Positions 11,401-18,848 of a stretch of 64,000 bases of DNA are shown one piece after another. This DNA is from Timaviella obliquedivisa GSE-PSE-MK23-08B (GTDB taxonomy: Bacteria; Cyanobacteriota; Cyanobacteriia; Elainellales; Elainellaceae). The translations under genes were made by a program, and so were the position numbers. Below the pieces are notes generated by a model that had not been told where the DNA came from, did not search any database, and worked only from the letters and a program-made list of their open reading frames with translations. Location: positions 1 to 64,000 of the forward strand of contig JAHHII010000010.1 in the NCBI GenBank assembly GCA_019358855.1, read 5' to 3'. Every line of letters starts with the position of its first letter. Within the stretch, counting starts at the first letter, position 1.

Positions 11401-12696
11401 GGGCGGGTCGCTGCCTAAGTTTTGGCGGGCAAAAATACACAGTTCGCGGACTGCTTTACTAATTCGGTAGCTTCCGTCTTCTAACAAAATAAAGAAACGC
11501 TGCCGTCGTTCGGGCGAAACGTCTAGCATTTGGTTTTCCAAATAAACCCCGGCTCTAGCTCTGCCGATCGCTGTCTCACTAATATCTGTGGCGAAAATTT
11601 GGATGGGTGGCGTGGTCGTTTGCTCACTCAAAAACTCTAGTAGGCAGATAGCGATCGAGTAAACTTCTTCGCCTGTCGAACATCCTGCCACCCAAATCCG
11701 AATAGGATCTGCTAATTTATTTCGGGTAATACTGGGGAAAACCCGCTCCTTCAGCGCTTGAAAAGCCTGCGGGTCACGAAAGAAACTGGTGACGTGGATC
11801 AGAATTTCTTCATACAAAGCCTGGACTTCAGCCGGATGTTCTTGAAGATATTGGGCATAATCTTCTAATCGCTCCAGTCTGTACAACAGCATCCGGCGTT
11901 GCATTCGGCGATCGATCGTATTCGGTTTATAAAGACTAAAATCAACGCCCGTTGTCCTCAGTAGTAAGGTAAAAATTGTTGCCAAGGCATCTCCTGGTTC
12001 GGGCAGTGCCTGCATGAGTTGGGGAGGACTTGGACGAGAGAGAAAGGGACTGCGGCTGAGAGTTGCCAACTCTTGGGCAATGGCTTGAGGCGGCAGGACA
12101 AAATCGACTTTTCCGGTCGCAACAGCAGTATTCGGCATACTCTCAAATTTTGCCGTGGCTTCACATTGGGCAAAGGTCACGCCTCCAGCCGCCTTGATTA
12201 CCGTTAGCCCCAGTGAACCGTCTCCGTCGGCTCCCGACAACACAACCGCGATCGCCTTATTCCCGCGATCGGCGGCAAGGGAGATAAAAAATGCATCTCC
12301 TGGCATGTATTTCCCATCAGTTTTCTCACGAGGAGTCAGGCGCAAGACTCCTTTAGTTAACAGCATTTTCTTATTGGGCGGAATAATGTAGACTTCGTTC
12401 GGCTTCACCGCAATGCCTTCTACTGCTTCAGATACAGGCATTGTTGTCGTTCTGGCAAGAATCTCGGTCAACAAGCTTTTTTGTGCCGGATCTAAATGCT
12501 GAATCAGCACAAATGCCATGCCCGTGTCGATCGGCAAATGGCTAAGTAGCTGGGTAAAGGCTTCTAGTCCTCCCGCTGAAGCGGCGATCGCCACAATCGG
12601 AAAGGGTGCATCTCTAGTAGTGGCATGATCCAGGTTAAACAGATTAGTCGCGATCGGATCAGATAATTCTTCTGGAGTAGATTGGTCAGAGTTCAT
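8458..12696 (-). CDS. CheB-CheR-PAS-histidine kinase-receiver hybrid
   Basis: A single 1412-residue signalling protein. Domains by position: CheB methylesterase about 33-215 (catalytic Ser40 in IAASAGG, His67 in LIQHLDP, Asp in SGADGDGS); CheR methyltransferase about 240-490 (SAM-binding WVAGCSTGEE); a long coiled coil of NEEL-type repeats about 690-770; PAS about 775-880; a second PAS-like domain about 895-1010; HisKA with phospho-acceptor His in LSHELRSPLN near 1041; HATPase about 1140-1250; receiver about 1290-1410 with acceptor Asp in LISDIGMPG near 1338. There is no membrane segment, so it is cytosolic. No chemoreceptor or cheA is nearby. The class is common in cyanobacteria and proteobacteria; input and output are unknown. 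Confidence 0.93.
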   Translation of the reverse strand: MNSDQSTPEELSDPIATNLFNLDHATTRDAPFPIVAIAASAGGLEAFTQLLSHLPIDTGMAFVLIQHLDPAQKSLLTEILARTTTMPVSEAVEGIAVKPNEVYIIPPNKKMLLTKGVLRLTPREKTDGKYMPGDAFFISLAADRGNKAIAVVLSGADGDGSLGLTVIKAAGGVTFAQCEATAKFESMPNTAVATGKVDFVLPPQAIAQELATLSRSPFLSRPSPPQLMQALPEPGDALATIFTLLLRTTGVDFSLYKPNTIDRRMQRRMLLYRLERLEDYAQYLQEHPAEVQALYEEILIHVTSFFRDPQAFQALKERVFPSITRNKLADPIRIWVAGCSTGEEVYSIAICLLEFLSEQTTTPPIQIFATDISETAIGRARAGVYLENQMLDVSPERRQRFFILLEDGSYRISKAVRELCIFARQNLGSDPPFSNLDLISCRNVMIYLAEPLQKRVMPIFHYSLNSGGFLMLGTSESVGKAGDLFLLVEQRSKIYAKKLTATNPIFSFTTSPYPMVKKDEQPRALGNSTSRFNLQREIDQMILNRYAPVGVVVNDQMEILQLRGDTTPYLKLAAGAPNLNLLAMVDAGLSMDLRTAIFQAQTQNISVRQAGIQVELGDPSGICEAARSRVVNLEVIPIQSAIAESRYFLVLFEEAALPIQNSSPMLSEGAELGDWERENIQLRQALATTAQEKTVAQAYLQAMIQEQEYLNQDLRVANEEILSSNEELQSTNEELQTAKEEIQSSNEELTTTNEELRNSNLELQQVNNDLVNFLASINIPILVLDNDLRIRRFTPSAQQLFNLITTDIGRPFSDIRSSLEVPNLEARILEVMETLQAREQEVQTQAGYWYTLRIRPYRTTENQINGVMIVLSDINALKQSAATIESARNYAETIVETVPTPLVILDTDLRVNTASRSFYDTFQVSKAETEQSSLFALGNGQWNIPQLRSSLTDLLDNQVEIEDLEIEHYFERIGQKTMLLNACKLRRNDSLMLLLSIEDITERKQFETERSQLLMQEQSARKQAEMANQAKDEFLSNLSHELRSPLNSMMGWAKLLSSRTLDSTAEARALEVIEQSAKAQSQLIEDLLDTSRIVSGKLRLTTCPIDLLLVVESAIAIVQLSAQAKSIQIISSLNPVSILGDSDRLQQVLWNLLSNAIKFTPSGGRVEITLEALPTYAEIRVSDTGQGIEADLLPYIFDRFRQGDASSTKASQGLGLGLAIVRQLIELHGGTIQAESLGAAQGTTMIVRLPLQSLPQEPAPLNQNEPELTALDAPIASSSNAVLSLEGLHLLVVDDQVDTREMFQFVLEQHGAEVRAVASAKAAIAALSEYPNRYNVLISDIGMPGENGYFLIKQVRSLSAEAGGQIPAVALTGYAGEQERQMAIEAGFQAHIAKPVDPDQLVMIVARLTGRA

Positions 12697-13027
12697 AGCG
12701 CCTACTCATAAACTGTGTTCACTTTAACCATGAACTCTTAGTGTTTCATTACGGGTATATGATTACAGCTTATCTTCATAAGACCTCGAATACGAGCACA
12801 ACGCAAGTCTCTAAAGAGATGGTTTTCGTGATTGAAAGAACTATTTAACGCTTACTTCTAAATTATGTCTGTCTATAAACTATCAACAAAATTTAACCAG
12901 ACTGAAATAAAATTCTTCTAAATGCAACACATCATTATAAATAGCTGAAAAGCGTGAATTTTTCCTCACTTCCTTTCATGCTGTCTGTATTTGTCCATAG
13001 CTCTAAAAAATTTGCGAGGAAAATTAT
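12697..13027. other. Divergent intergenic region (331 bases)
   Basis: An AT-rich stretch between the start of the sensor kinase (minus) and of the peroxidase (plus). A frame beginning at 12954 only shadows the peroxidase start. I see no RNA gene, repeat or clear operator; it presumably holds both promoters. A purine-rich GCGAGGA (13013-13019) is the likely peroxidase ribosome-binding site. Confidence 0.6.
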
Positions 13028-14524
13028 ATGCCTAGTTTTCATGGAGCTAGCGATCGCACGGGTGATGCTCAGCCCCTTGGCAGTTTTGCCCCCAGTGGAA
13101 AATTTGGTCGGATGTTTCCCACGCTTAAACCCTTTGCGCCACCTGTGGCTCGTCTGGTTGAACTCGGCAATGCCATGGTTGATCCCAATACAGAGAGCGC
13201 CGATGGCGATAACCCTAGCGTTCCCTCCGGATTTACCTACCTAGGACAATTTGTGGATCATGATCTAACGTTCGATTCGACAGCTTTACAAGGCGCGATC
13301 GTTGATCCGCTGGCACTTGTAAACTTCCGGACTCCCGCTCTAGATCTTGATAGCGTTTATGGACAAGGCCCTAGTGGACAATCCTATTTGTACGATCGCG
13401 GAGCCGTTGAAACGTTACCGGATGGCAGATTTAACTTTAAAGCACCCGATAAATTTTTGTTAGGCATCACAGATGAAACTGACGGTATTCCAGCACTACC
13501 CAATGACTTGCCGCGATCGCCCATTGGATTAGCCATCACAGGCGATCCGCGCAACGATGAAAACCTAATTGTGGCGCAAACTCATGTTGCCCTACTAAAG
13601 TTCCACAATAAAGTCGTTGATGGCTTAGCCAGTGGTAAAATTCCTCGTCTTTCTCCCATTCGCAAATCCTCATTTGAAGAAGCGCGCGACATCGTTATCT
13701 GGCATTATCAATGGATCGTTCTCAACGATTTTCTACGGCGCGTGATCAACCCTGAACCGTTAGAGAAAATTTTGCGTCACGGCAGACAGTTTTATAAGTT
13801 CACCACAGAGCCTTTTATTCCAGTAGAGTTCTCGGCGGCGGCGTATCGGTTAGGACACAGCATGATCCGCGCTAACTACAATTACAACCGTATCTTTCCC
13901 GACGCTAGCCTGGGGCTACTGTTTGCCTTTACTGCAAAGTCGGGCGATACTCTGCACGTGCCGAGTAATTGGGTTATCGACTGGCGCAGATTTTATGACA
14001 TAGATATTGCCATCAAACCGCAAGCAAGCCGCAAGCTCGATCCCTTTCTTGCCGATCCGCTCAAAAACCTGCCCAAAGTTTCTCAGAAAGAACTTCCTAA
14101 CGCTCCTGCCAAAACCGATGCCCTTGCCGTTCGCAACCTCATCCGAGGGCGCAGCTTGGGGCTTCCCACAGGGCAGAGCATCGCACAGTTTATGGGTCTA
14201 ACGCCTCTTACTCCAGCGCAAGTTGCCACAGGTAGCGATGGCGCTGTTGCCAAAACCCTGGGCTTTGATTTGGAAACACCACTCTGGTACTACATTCTCA
14301 AAGAAGCGCAGGTTCAAGAGCAGGGCAAACGCCTTGGGAAAGTCGGCAGCCTGATTCTGGCTGAAGTATTCGTAGGCTTACTCGAAGGCGACAGCAGCTC
14401 TTTCTTGGCGCGTAACCGTACCTGGAAGCCGACCTTACCATCTCGCTCGACTGGAAACTTTAAAATGGCAGATTTGATTCGGTTTATGGGAGATATTAGT
14501 CCGATCGATGGTATCAAGGGGTAA
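13028..14524 (+). CDS. Animal-type haem peroxidase family protein
   Basis: A 498-residue protein of the peroxidase-cyclooxygenase superfamily. The distal-histidine motif is YLGQFVDHDLTFD (His about residue 79). The proximal side is in the helix EFSAAAYRLGHSMI, with the NYNYN asparagine hydrogen-bonding to it. RTPALDLDSVYG, TGDPRNDEN and QTHVALLKFHNKVVD are also typical. It binds haem and uses H2O2 to oxidise halides or organic substrates. There is no clear signal peptide, although some bacterial members are exported by other routes. Start ATG 13028 follows GAGGA. It is monocistronic and ends before a very strong hairpin. Confidence 0.9.
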   Translation: MPSFHGASDRTGDAQPLGSFAPSGKFGRMFPTLKPFAPPVARLVELGNAMVDPNTESADGDNPSVPSGFTYLGQFVDHDLTFDSTALQGAIVDPLALVNFRTPALDLDSVYGQGPSGQSYLYDRGAVETLPDGRFNFKAPDKFLLGITDETDGIPALPNDLPRSPIGLAITGDPRNDENLIVAQTHVALLKFHNKVVDGLASGKIPRLSPIRKSSFEEARDIVIWHYQWIVLNDFLRRVINPEPLEKILRHGRQFYKFTTEPFIPVEFSAAAYRLGHSMIRANYNYNRIFPDASLGLLFAFTAKSGDTLHVPSNWVIDWRRFYDIDIAIKPQASRKLDPFLADPLKNLPKVSQKELPNAPAKTDALAVRNLIRGRSLGLPTGQSIAQFMGLTPLTPAQVATGSDGAVAKTLGFDLETPLWYYILKEAQVQEQGKRLGKVGSLILAEVFVGLLEGDSSSFLARNRTWKPTLPSRSTGNFKMADLIRFMGDISPIDGIKG

Positions 14525-14535
14525 CGCAAAACGTG

Positions 14536-14586
14536 AACTTCTTAGGCAGTTTTACTTGATTCGCGAGTGAAACTGCCTAAGAAGTT
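14536..14586 (+). terminator. Long stem-loop after the peroxidase gene
   Basis: A 17-bp perfect inverted repeat (14536-14552 with 14570-14586) that extends inward with six more mostly paired bases, leaving a loop of about five. It lies 11 bases after the peroxidase stop and before rseP. There is no T-tract, so it may act in either direction or protect a 3' end. Confidence 0.7.
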
Positions 14587-14701
14587 TGAAACGGCGGTTC
14601 CTATTTATTGCCATCCCAGAGAGTATCCTAGTGGCGCTGCCGCCCTATACCGAACTAGACCCCTTAGAATGGGAGAACTACTCATCTTTTTTCCTGAGCT
14701 T

Positions 14702-15799
14702 ATGTCAGTCTTTGCGGCGATCGCAGTTCTTGCAGTGTTGATTGTAGTCCACGAACTGGGGCACTTCCTAGCAGCGCGTCTGCAAGGTATTTATGTCAAC
14801 CGCTTTTCTATTGGCTTTGGTCCTGTGCTGCTCAAGTACCAAGGGGCACAAACTGAATATGCGATTCGAGCTTTCCCCTTAGGCGGATTTGTCGGCTTTC
14901 CCGACGATGACCCGGATAGTAAAATTCCGCCCAGTGACCCTAATCTCCTGCGCAACCGTCCGGTGCTGGATCGGGCGATCGTCATTAGCGCCGGAGTCAT
15001 TGCAAACTTAATCTTTGCGTACCTTGTCTTTGTCGTCCAGTTTGCCGGGGTCGGTATTCCCGAAAAATTTGACTTTCAGCCCGGTGTCATCGTTCCTGAA
15101 GTGATCACCCAAGATGCTCCTGCGGCACAAGCTGGAATTAAAGCAGGTGACATTGTTTTGGCAGTAGATGATAAGGCGCTAGGAGCTTCTGAGGCTTCTA
15201 TTAAAGATTTAATGGAAGTGATTCGAGCTAATCCTAATAAACCACTAGCTTTTACGATTTTACGAGGCGAAGAAACCCTAACCCTCAACGTCACCCCCAA
15301 GGTAGCAGATGATGGCGTTGCCAAGATTGGCGTACAACTTGCCCCCAATGGCAGCATTGCCCAGTATCGCCGCCCTAAAGGCGTAGGCGAAGTTCTATCC
15401 TTGGCAGCAGATCAGTTTCAAGAAACCTTGAAAAGAACTGCTCAAGGTTTCTATACCCTGATCACAAACTTCTCGGCAGTCGCCGATCAGGTGGCAGGGC
15501 CTGTCAAGATTGTGGAGCAAGGTGCAGGAATGGTGAAAGCAAATGCCATTAGCTTATTCCCCTTCGCCGCTATTATCAGTATCAATCTTGCAATCATTAA
15601 CATCTTGCCCTTACCTGCACTGGATGGCGGTCAACTGGCATTCTTGCTCATTGAAGCACTGCGTGGTAAGCCTCTGCCGATGCGGTTGCAGGAAAATGTT
15701 ATGCAGACAGGCTTATTTTTGCTGTTGGGCTTGGGCGTATTTCTAATCATTCGCGATACAACCCAACTGACAGTGGTTAAACAACTTTTTCAACAGTAA
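14702..15799 (+). CDS. rseP: RIP metalloprotease RseP (site-2 protease)
   Basis: A 365-residue intramembrane zinc protease. The HELGH zinc motif is at residues 17-21 in the first membrane helix; a PDZ domain is about 125-215 (APAAQAGIKAGD); the second catalytic segment NILPLPALDGG lies in a late helix, followed by another membrane segment. It cleaves membrane-anchored anti-sigma factors or remnant signal peptides. ATG 14702 (MSVFAAIAVLA) is chosen because family members begin there; upstream codons extend to 14567 without similarity, and ATG 14669 is an alternative. nth follows after two bases, so the two form an operon. Confidence 0.92.
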   Translation: MSVFAAIAVLAVLIVVHELGHFLAARLQGIYVNRFSIGFGPVLLKYQGAQTEYAIRAFPLGGFVGFPDDDPDSKIPPSDPNLLRNRPVLDRAIVISAGVIANLIFAYLVFVVQFAGVGIPEKFDFQPGVIVPEVITQDAPAAQAGIKAGDIVLAVDDKALGASEASIKDLMEVIRANPNKPLAFTILRGEETLTLNVTPKVADDGVAKIGVQLAPNGSIAQYRRPKGVGEVLSLAADQFQETLKRTAQGFYTLITNFSAVADQVAGPVKIVEQGAGMVKANAISLFPFAAIISINLAIINILPLPALDGGQLAFLLIEALRGKPLPMRLQENVMQTGLFLLLGLGVFLIIRDTTQLTVVKQLFQQ

Positions 15800-15801
15800 C
15801 T

Positions 15802-16458
15802 GTGCCGCGCAAACTTGCCCCTAAAAAGCAACGCGCCTTAGAAATTTTGGCGCGTCTTAAGCGGCTGTACCCTAATGCCGTTTGCTCCTTGGACTACGAA
15901 ACCCCAATTCAACTCCTAGTAGCAACCATCCTTTCAGCGCAATGCACCGATGAGCGCGTCAACAAAGTTACCCCGGAACTCTTCCGCCAGTATCCAGATG
16001 CCCTTTCTCTCGCGAGCGCTGACTTGGAAGATATCGTCGCTCTAGTGCGTTCCACAGGCTTTTATCGGAACAAATCTAAAAACATTCAAGCGGCGTGTCG
16101 TATGATTGTGACGGAATTTGGGGGTGAAGTGCCGCGTACTATGGCAGAGATGATAAGACTTCCTGGAGCCGCTCGGAAAACAGCGAATGTGGTGTTGGCT
16201 CATGCCTATGGCATTAATGCGGGTGTGACGGTGGATACCCACGTGAAACGACTGTGTGGCAGGCTGGGCTTAACTGAGCATATCGACCCGATTCATATTG
16301 AACGAGATTTAATGAAGCTGTTGCCTCAGCCAGATTGGGAAAACTGGTCGATTCGCTTGATCTATCATGGGCGGGCGGTTTGCAATGCACGGAAGCCTGC
16401 TTGCGATCGCTGCGAATTATCCGATCTATGTTCTTTCTACAAAGATCCGCTAATATAG
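15802..16458 (+). CDS. nth: Endonuclease III
   Basis: A 218-residue DNA glycosylase/AP lyase for oxidised pyrimidines. The helix-hairpin-helix [11 protein letters not shown] carries catalytic Lys126, and VDTHV carries Asp145. The C-terminal iron-sulfur loop is [17 protein letters not shown] (C-x6-C-x2-C-x5-C), holding [4Fe-4S]. It starts with GTG two bases after the rseP stop, indicating translational coupling. Length and all key residues match the family. Confidence 0.95.
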   Translation: MPRKLAPKKQRALEILARLKRLYPNAVCSLDYETPIQLLVATILSAQCTDERVNKVTPELFRQYPDALSLASADLEDIVALVRSTGFYRNKSKNIQAACRMIVTEFGGEVPRTMAEMIRLPGAARKTANVVLAHAYGINAGVTVDTHVKRLCGRLGLTEHIDPIHIERDLMKLLPQPDWENWSIRLIYHGRAVCNARKPACDRCELSDLCSFYKDPLI

Positions 16459-16492
16459 AGGACGCTGTCTAAATTCGGTTATAAGGTCATTC

Positions 16493-16795
16493 ATGGCAAA
16501 GAAGAGCATGATTGAGCGTGAAAAAAAGCGCATCAGAACGGTCGCTAAATACGCTCAGAAACGAGAAGCATTGTTAGAAGAGTTTTCCAAGGCACCAACT
16601 CAGCAAGAGCGGGTCGAAATTCATCGCAAAATTCAACAGCTACCCCGCAATAGTGCTCAAACACGAGTGCGTAACCGTTGCTGGATGACGGGTCGCCCTA
16701 GAGGGTATTACCGTGATTTTGGGCTGTCTCGCCACGTTTTTCGGGAAATGGCGCATCAGGGTTTGTTGCCCGGTGTCGTGAAGTCGAGCTGGTAG
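16493..16795 (+). CDS. rpsN: 30S ribosomal protein S14
   Basis: A 100-residue S14 of the long, zinc-free (C-minus) type: [13 protein letters not shown] start, [30 protein letters not shown] and KSSW end. It binds 16S rRNA in the head of the small subunit. In cyanobacteria and plastids rpsN stands outside the main ribosomal operon, as here. A hairpin with T-rich tail follows. Confidence 0.97.
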   Translation: MAKKSMIEREKKRIRTVAKYAQKREALLEEFSKAPTQQERVEIHRKIQQLPRNSAQTRVRNRCWMTGRPRGYYRDFGLSRHVFREMAHQGLLPGVVKSSW

Positions 16796-16842
16796 GACGC
16801 TTCAGTTTTGGGTTAGCCATGATGAGTCAGTTTAAGAATGCG

Positions 16843-16882
16843 ATTGCTCTCTGGTCTGTCAAGTATCAGGGAGCAATTTCTT
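16843..16882 (+). terminator. Intrinsic terminator after rpsN
   Basis: Stem ATTGCTCTCTG (16843-16853) pairs with CAGGGAGCAAT (16867-16877) with one G-T pair; the loop is 13 bases, followed by TTCTTT. It lies 48 bases after the rpsN stop. Confidence 0.75.
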
Positions 16883-16907
16883 TATATTTGACTGCTACTA
16901 ATTAAGA

Positions 16908-17040
16908 TAGGGCTTACGCATTGACAGAGCAACAAGATGTGCAGTGTGTAAAAATTAGTGTCAGGATCTCCGTTTACGGGCAAGTTTTAGGGAATCTTTG
17001 GACAGGAAATTCAGCCTGAAACCACTGCGCGTAAGTCCTA
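16908..17040. mobile_element. Short MITE-like element (133 bp)
   Basis: Ends are inverted copies of TAGGRCTTACGC (left 16908-16919; right 17029-17040 in reverse) with one difference. The interior codes for nothing. The terminal TA on both sides could be a TA target duplication, as for IS630/mariner-like elements. TAGGACTTACGC-type ends are, from memory, frequent in cyanobacterial genomes. It sits between rpsN and the 3' end of the TPR gene. Confidence 0.6.
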
Positions 17041-17071
17041 TGGTAGGTAGATATAAGTTTCAGCAGCATCA

Positions 17072-18250
17072 TCAAACTGGATATTGACTGGCTTTGGCGA
17101 AGTCACCCATGGTGCAGTAGGTAGCTTTAAGAGCATTAGTTGTCTGCTTTTCAAGCGAACTGTTTTGCATGGAGTGAGCGATCGCCAAGCGGGTTTCGTA
17201 ACATTCAAGCGCTTCTCCATTGCGTCCTAAGTCTGTGTAAAGTATTCCGAGGTTTTCCAGCGTTTGGGCAGCAGTCTCGTAGTCTTGAAGTTCTAACACG
17301 ATCGCTAACTGTTCCTGGTGGTAGGAAATTGCTTTATTAAAGTCGCCTAAACTGTGGCAAGCACTCGCCAAATTTTTCAAGATTTGGATTTCAGATTGCC
17401 GACCTGCAATCTGACGAATCAACGACAGGAGCAGTTCGTAGCAGCGGACTGTTTCAGCGTAATTTGACATGGCATGATGAGCATTGCCTAAGTTGCGCAA
17501 CACTTGAGCCTCGGCTTGCAAATCGGGGAGTTCTCTGGCAATGATGAGGCTTTGGTGATAGTAAGAAATTGCCTGTTCACAGTTGCCCATCGCTTTGTGT
17601 AGCATTCCTAAGTTGCTGAGTGCTGCTAATTCGCCCCGGCGATCGGCAATGTCTTGAGCAATAACCAGGCTTTGCTGCTTAAATTCGATCGCCCTGGCAA
17701 AGTCCTCTAAATGTCGATAAGCATTGCCCAAGTTGCCTAACGCTTGTCGCTCGGTCATGCGATCTTGAATGTGACGGGCAATTCCCAAACTTTGGTGTGA
17801 GCAAGCGATCGACTCTGGATAGTTGCCAACCATATAGTAAACAAGCCCCATGCCGCCCAGCGCTTTACCTTGACCCTGCCAGTCTTTAGACGTGCGACAA
17901 ATGACTAAAGCCTGTTGAAATGTTTTCAGGGATGCTTGAAAGAATTGGAGTTGATATTGCTCGATCGCTTTTTCTATCAAGCAATCGGCTTCAGAGGATG
18001 TCTGAGAAGTATCAAAGATTCTTACACTCGCCCCCCAACCCCCCATTTTGGGGGACTTCCGAGCCACTCCTTCTTCAAAGTCCCCCAAAATGGGGGATTT
18101 AGGGGGCAGATTGGATAGCAACCTAGACTTCTCAGACAACCTCTTAGCTTTACGAATATCAGTGAACGTATTTCTAGATGCTTGATTTTCCCAAACTCGT
18201 TCGCAAGGGGGAACGAATGTCCCAAACTTGTCATCTATTGGTTTAGCCAT
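17072..18250 (-). CDS. Tetratricopeptide repeat protein with a MITE inside its 5' part
   Basis: A 392-residue frame. From about residue 85 on there are eight or so TPR units, with the 40-residue spacing of the Rapsyn/LGN/kinesin-light-chain type (ALGNLGNAYRHLEDFARAIEF, ALSNLGMLHKAMGNCEQAISY, VLRNLGNAHHAMSNYAE). Such repeats form protein-binding superhelices. The first ~36 residues are ordinary, but residues about 36-86 (containing LPPKSPILGDFEEGV and RKSPKMGGWG) are encoded by a palindromic repeat element at 17993-18144. The element keeps the frame open. Whether the native start is ATG 18250 or lies after the element is unclear. Binding partner unknown. Confidence 0.8.
   Translation of the reverse strand: MAKPIDDKFGTFVPPCERVWENQASRNTFTDIRKAKRLSEKSRLLSNLPPKSPILGDFEEGVARKSPKMGGWGASVRIFDTSQTSSEADCLIEKAIEQYQLQFFQASLKTFQQALVICRTSKDWQGQGKALGGMGLVYYMVGNYPESIACSHQSLGIARHIQDRMTERQALGNLGNAYRHLEDFARAIEFKQQSLVIAQDIADRRGELAALSNLGMLHKAMGNCEQAISYYHQSLIIARELPDLQAEAQVLRNLGNAHHAMSNYAETVRCYELLLSLIRQIAGRQSEIQILKNLASACHSLGDFNKAISYHQEQLAIVLELQDYETAAQTLENLGILYTDLGRNGEALECYETRLAIAHSMQNSSLEKQTTNALKATYCTMGDFAKASQYPV
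17993..18144. mobile_element. MITE-like palindromic element inserted in the TPR gene (152 bp)
   Basis: Outer inverted ends AGAGGATGTCTGAGAAGT (17993-18010) and the reverse complement of AGAGGTTGTCTGAGAAGT (to 18144) differ at one base. Inside is a second palindrome made of CCCCCCATTTTGGGGGACTT and its inverted copy ending in GGGGGATTTAGGGGG. No transposase is coded. The same inner core occurs in the neighbouring element at 18415-18572 with different outer ends. Confidence 0.75.
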
Positions 18251-18848
18251 CGTTTGACTCTTTCAATTCTTGAGGAGTTTTTAAGTGTTTTACCGCATGT
18301 GCGATTTGCTACTTGATATAAGTACAAACATTTTTTAGCGATCGCCTTTAGGCTCAACCCTACTAAAATCTTCCAACGCATAAATTTTCTTAAACTTAAT
18401 TCAATCTAGTTTTACTTAAGGGAGTTGCAATTAAATAACGCCCCGAACCGCCCCCTAAATCCCCCATTCTGGGAGACTTTGAAAGGTTCGGAAGTCCCCC
18501 AGAATGGGGGATTTAGGGGGCTGAAAAGTCAATGCATTTCACTCGTGTTTTATTTTCACGCAACTCCTTAAGGCTGCCAACAGTAAAGAATTCTCGATTC
18601 AGCACAACTTAATACACAATGCCATAAAGAAACGTTAAAGACCTAGAGTATATGTATCATTCTTGGTATTAAACTTTACAAAAAAGTTTCTATATCAGCA
18701 GTAGAAACACTGTCCCTTCTCCGTAAATTCCACCTCGCATTTTTCTCTTGCTACTGTTAAATTGCGCTTTTCCTTGATCTCTACTGTCAACTACTGTCAA
18801 CTGCTTTGATTTCCAAGTGCTAGGCTGAAACAACTTCCCATTTCTGCT
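18251..18848. other. Intergenic region of about 600 bases
   Basis: It holds the second MITE-like element (18415-18572) and an 11-base tandem duplication CTACTGTCAAC near 18780-18801. Otherwise it is AT-rich with no gene that I can support. Confidence 0.6.
18415..18572. mobile_element. Second MITE-like palindromic element (158 bp)
   Basis: Outer inverted ends CTTAAGGGAGTTGC (18415-18428) and the reverse of CTTAAGGAGTTGC (18560-18572) differ by one G. The interior has CCCCCTAAATCCCCCATTCT and its inverted copy, the same core as in the element inside the TPR gene but bounded by unrelated outer ends. Non-coding. Confidence 0.65.
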
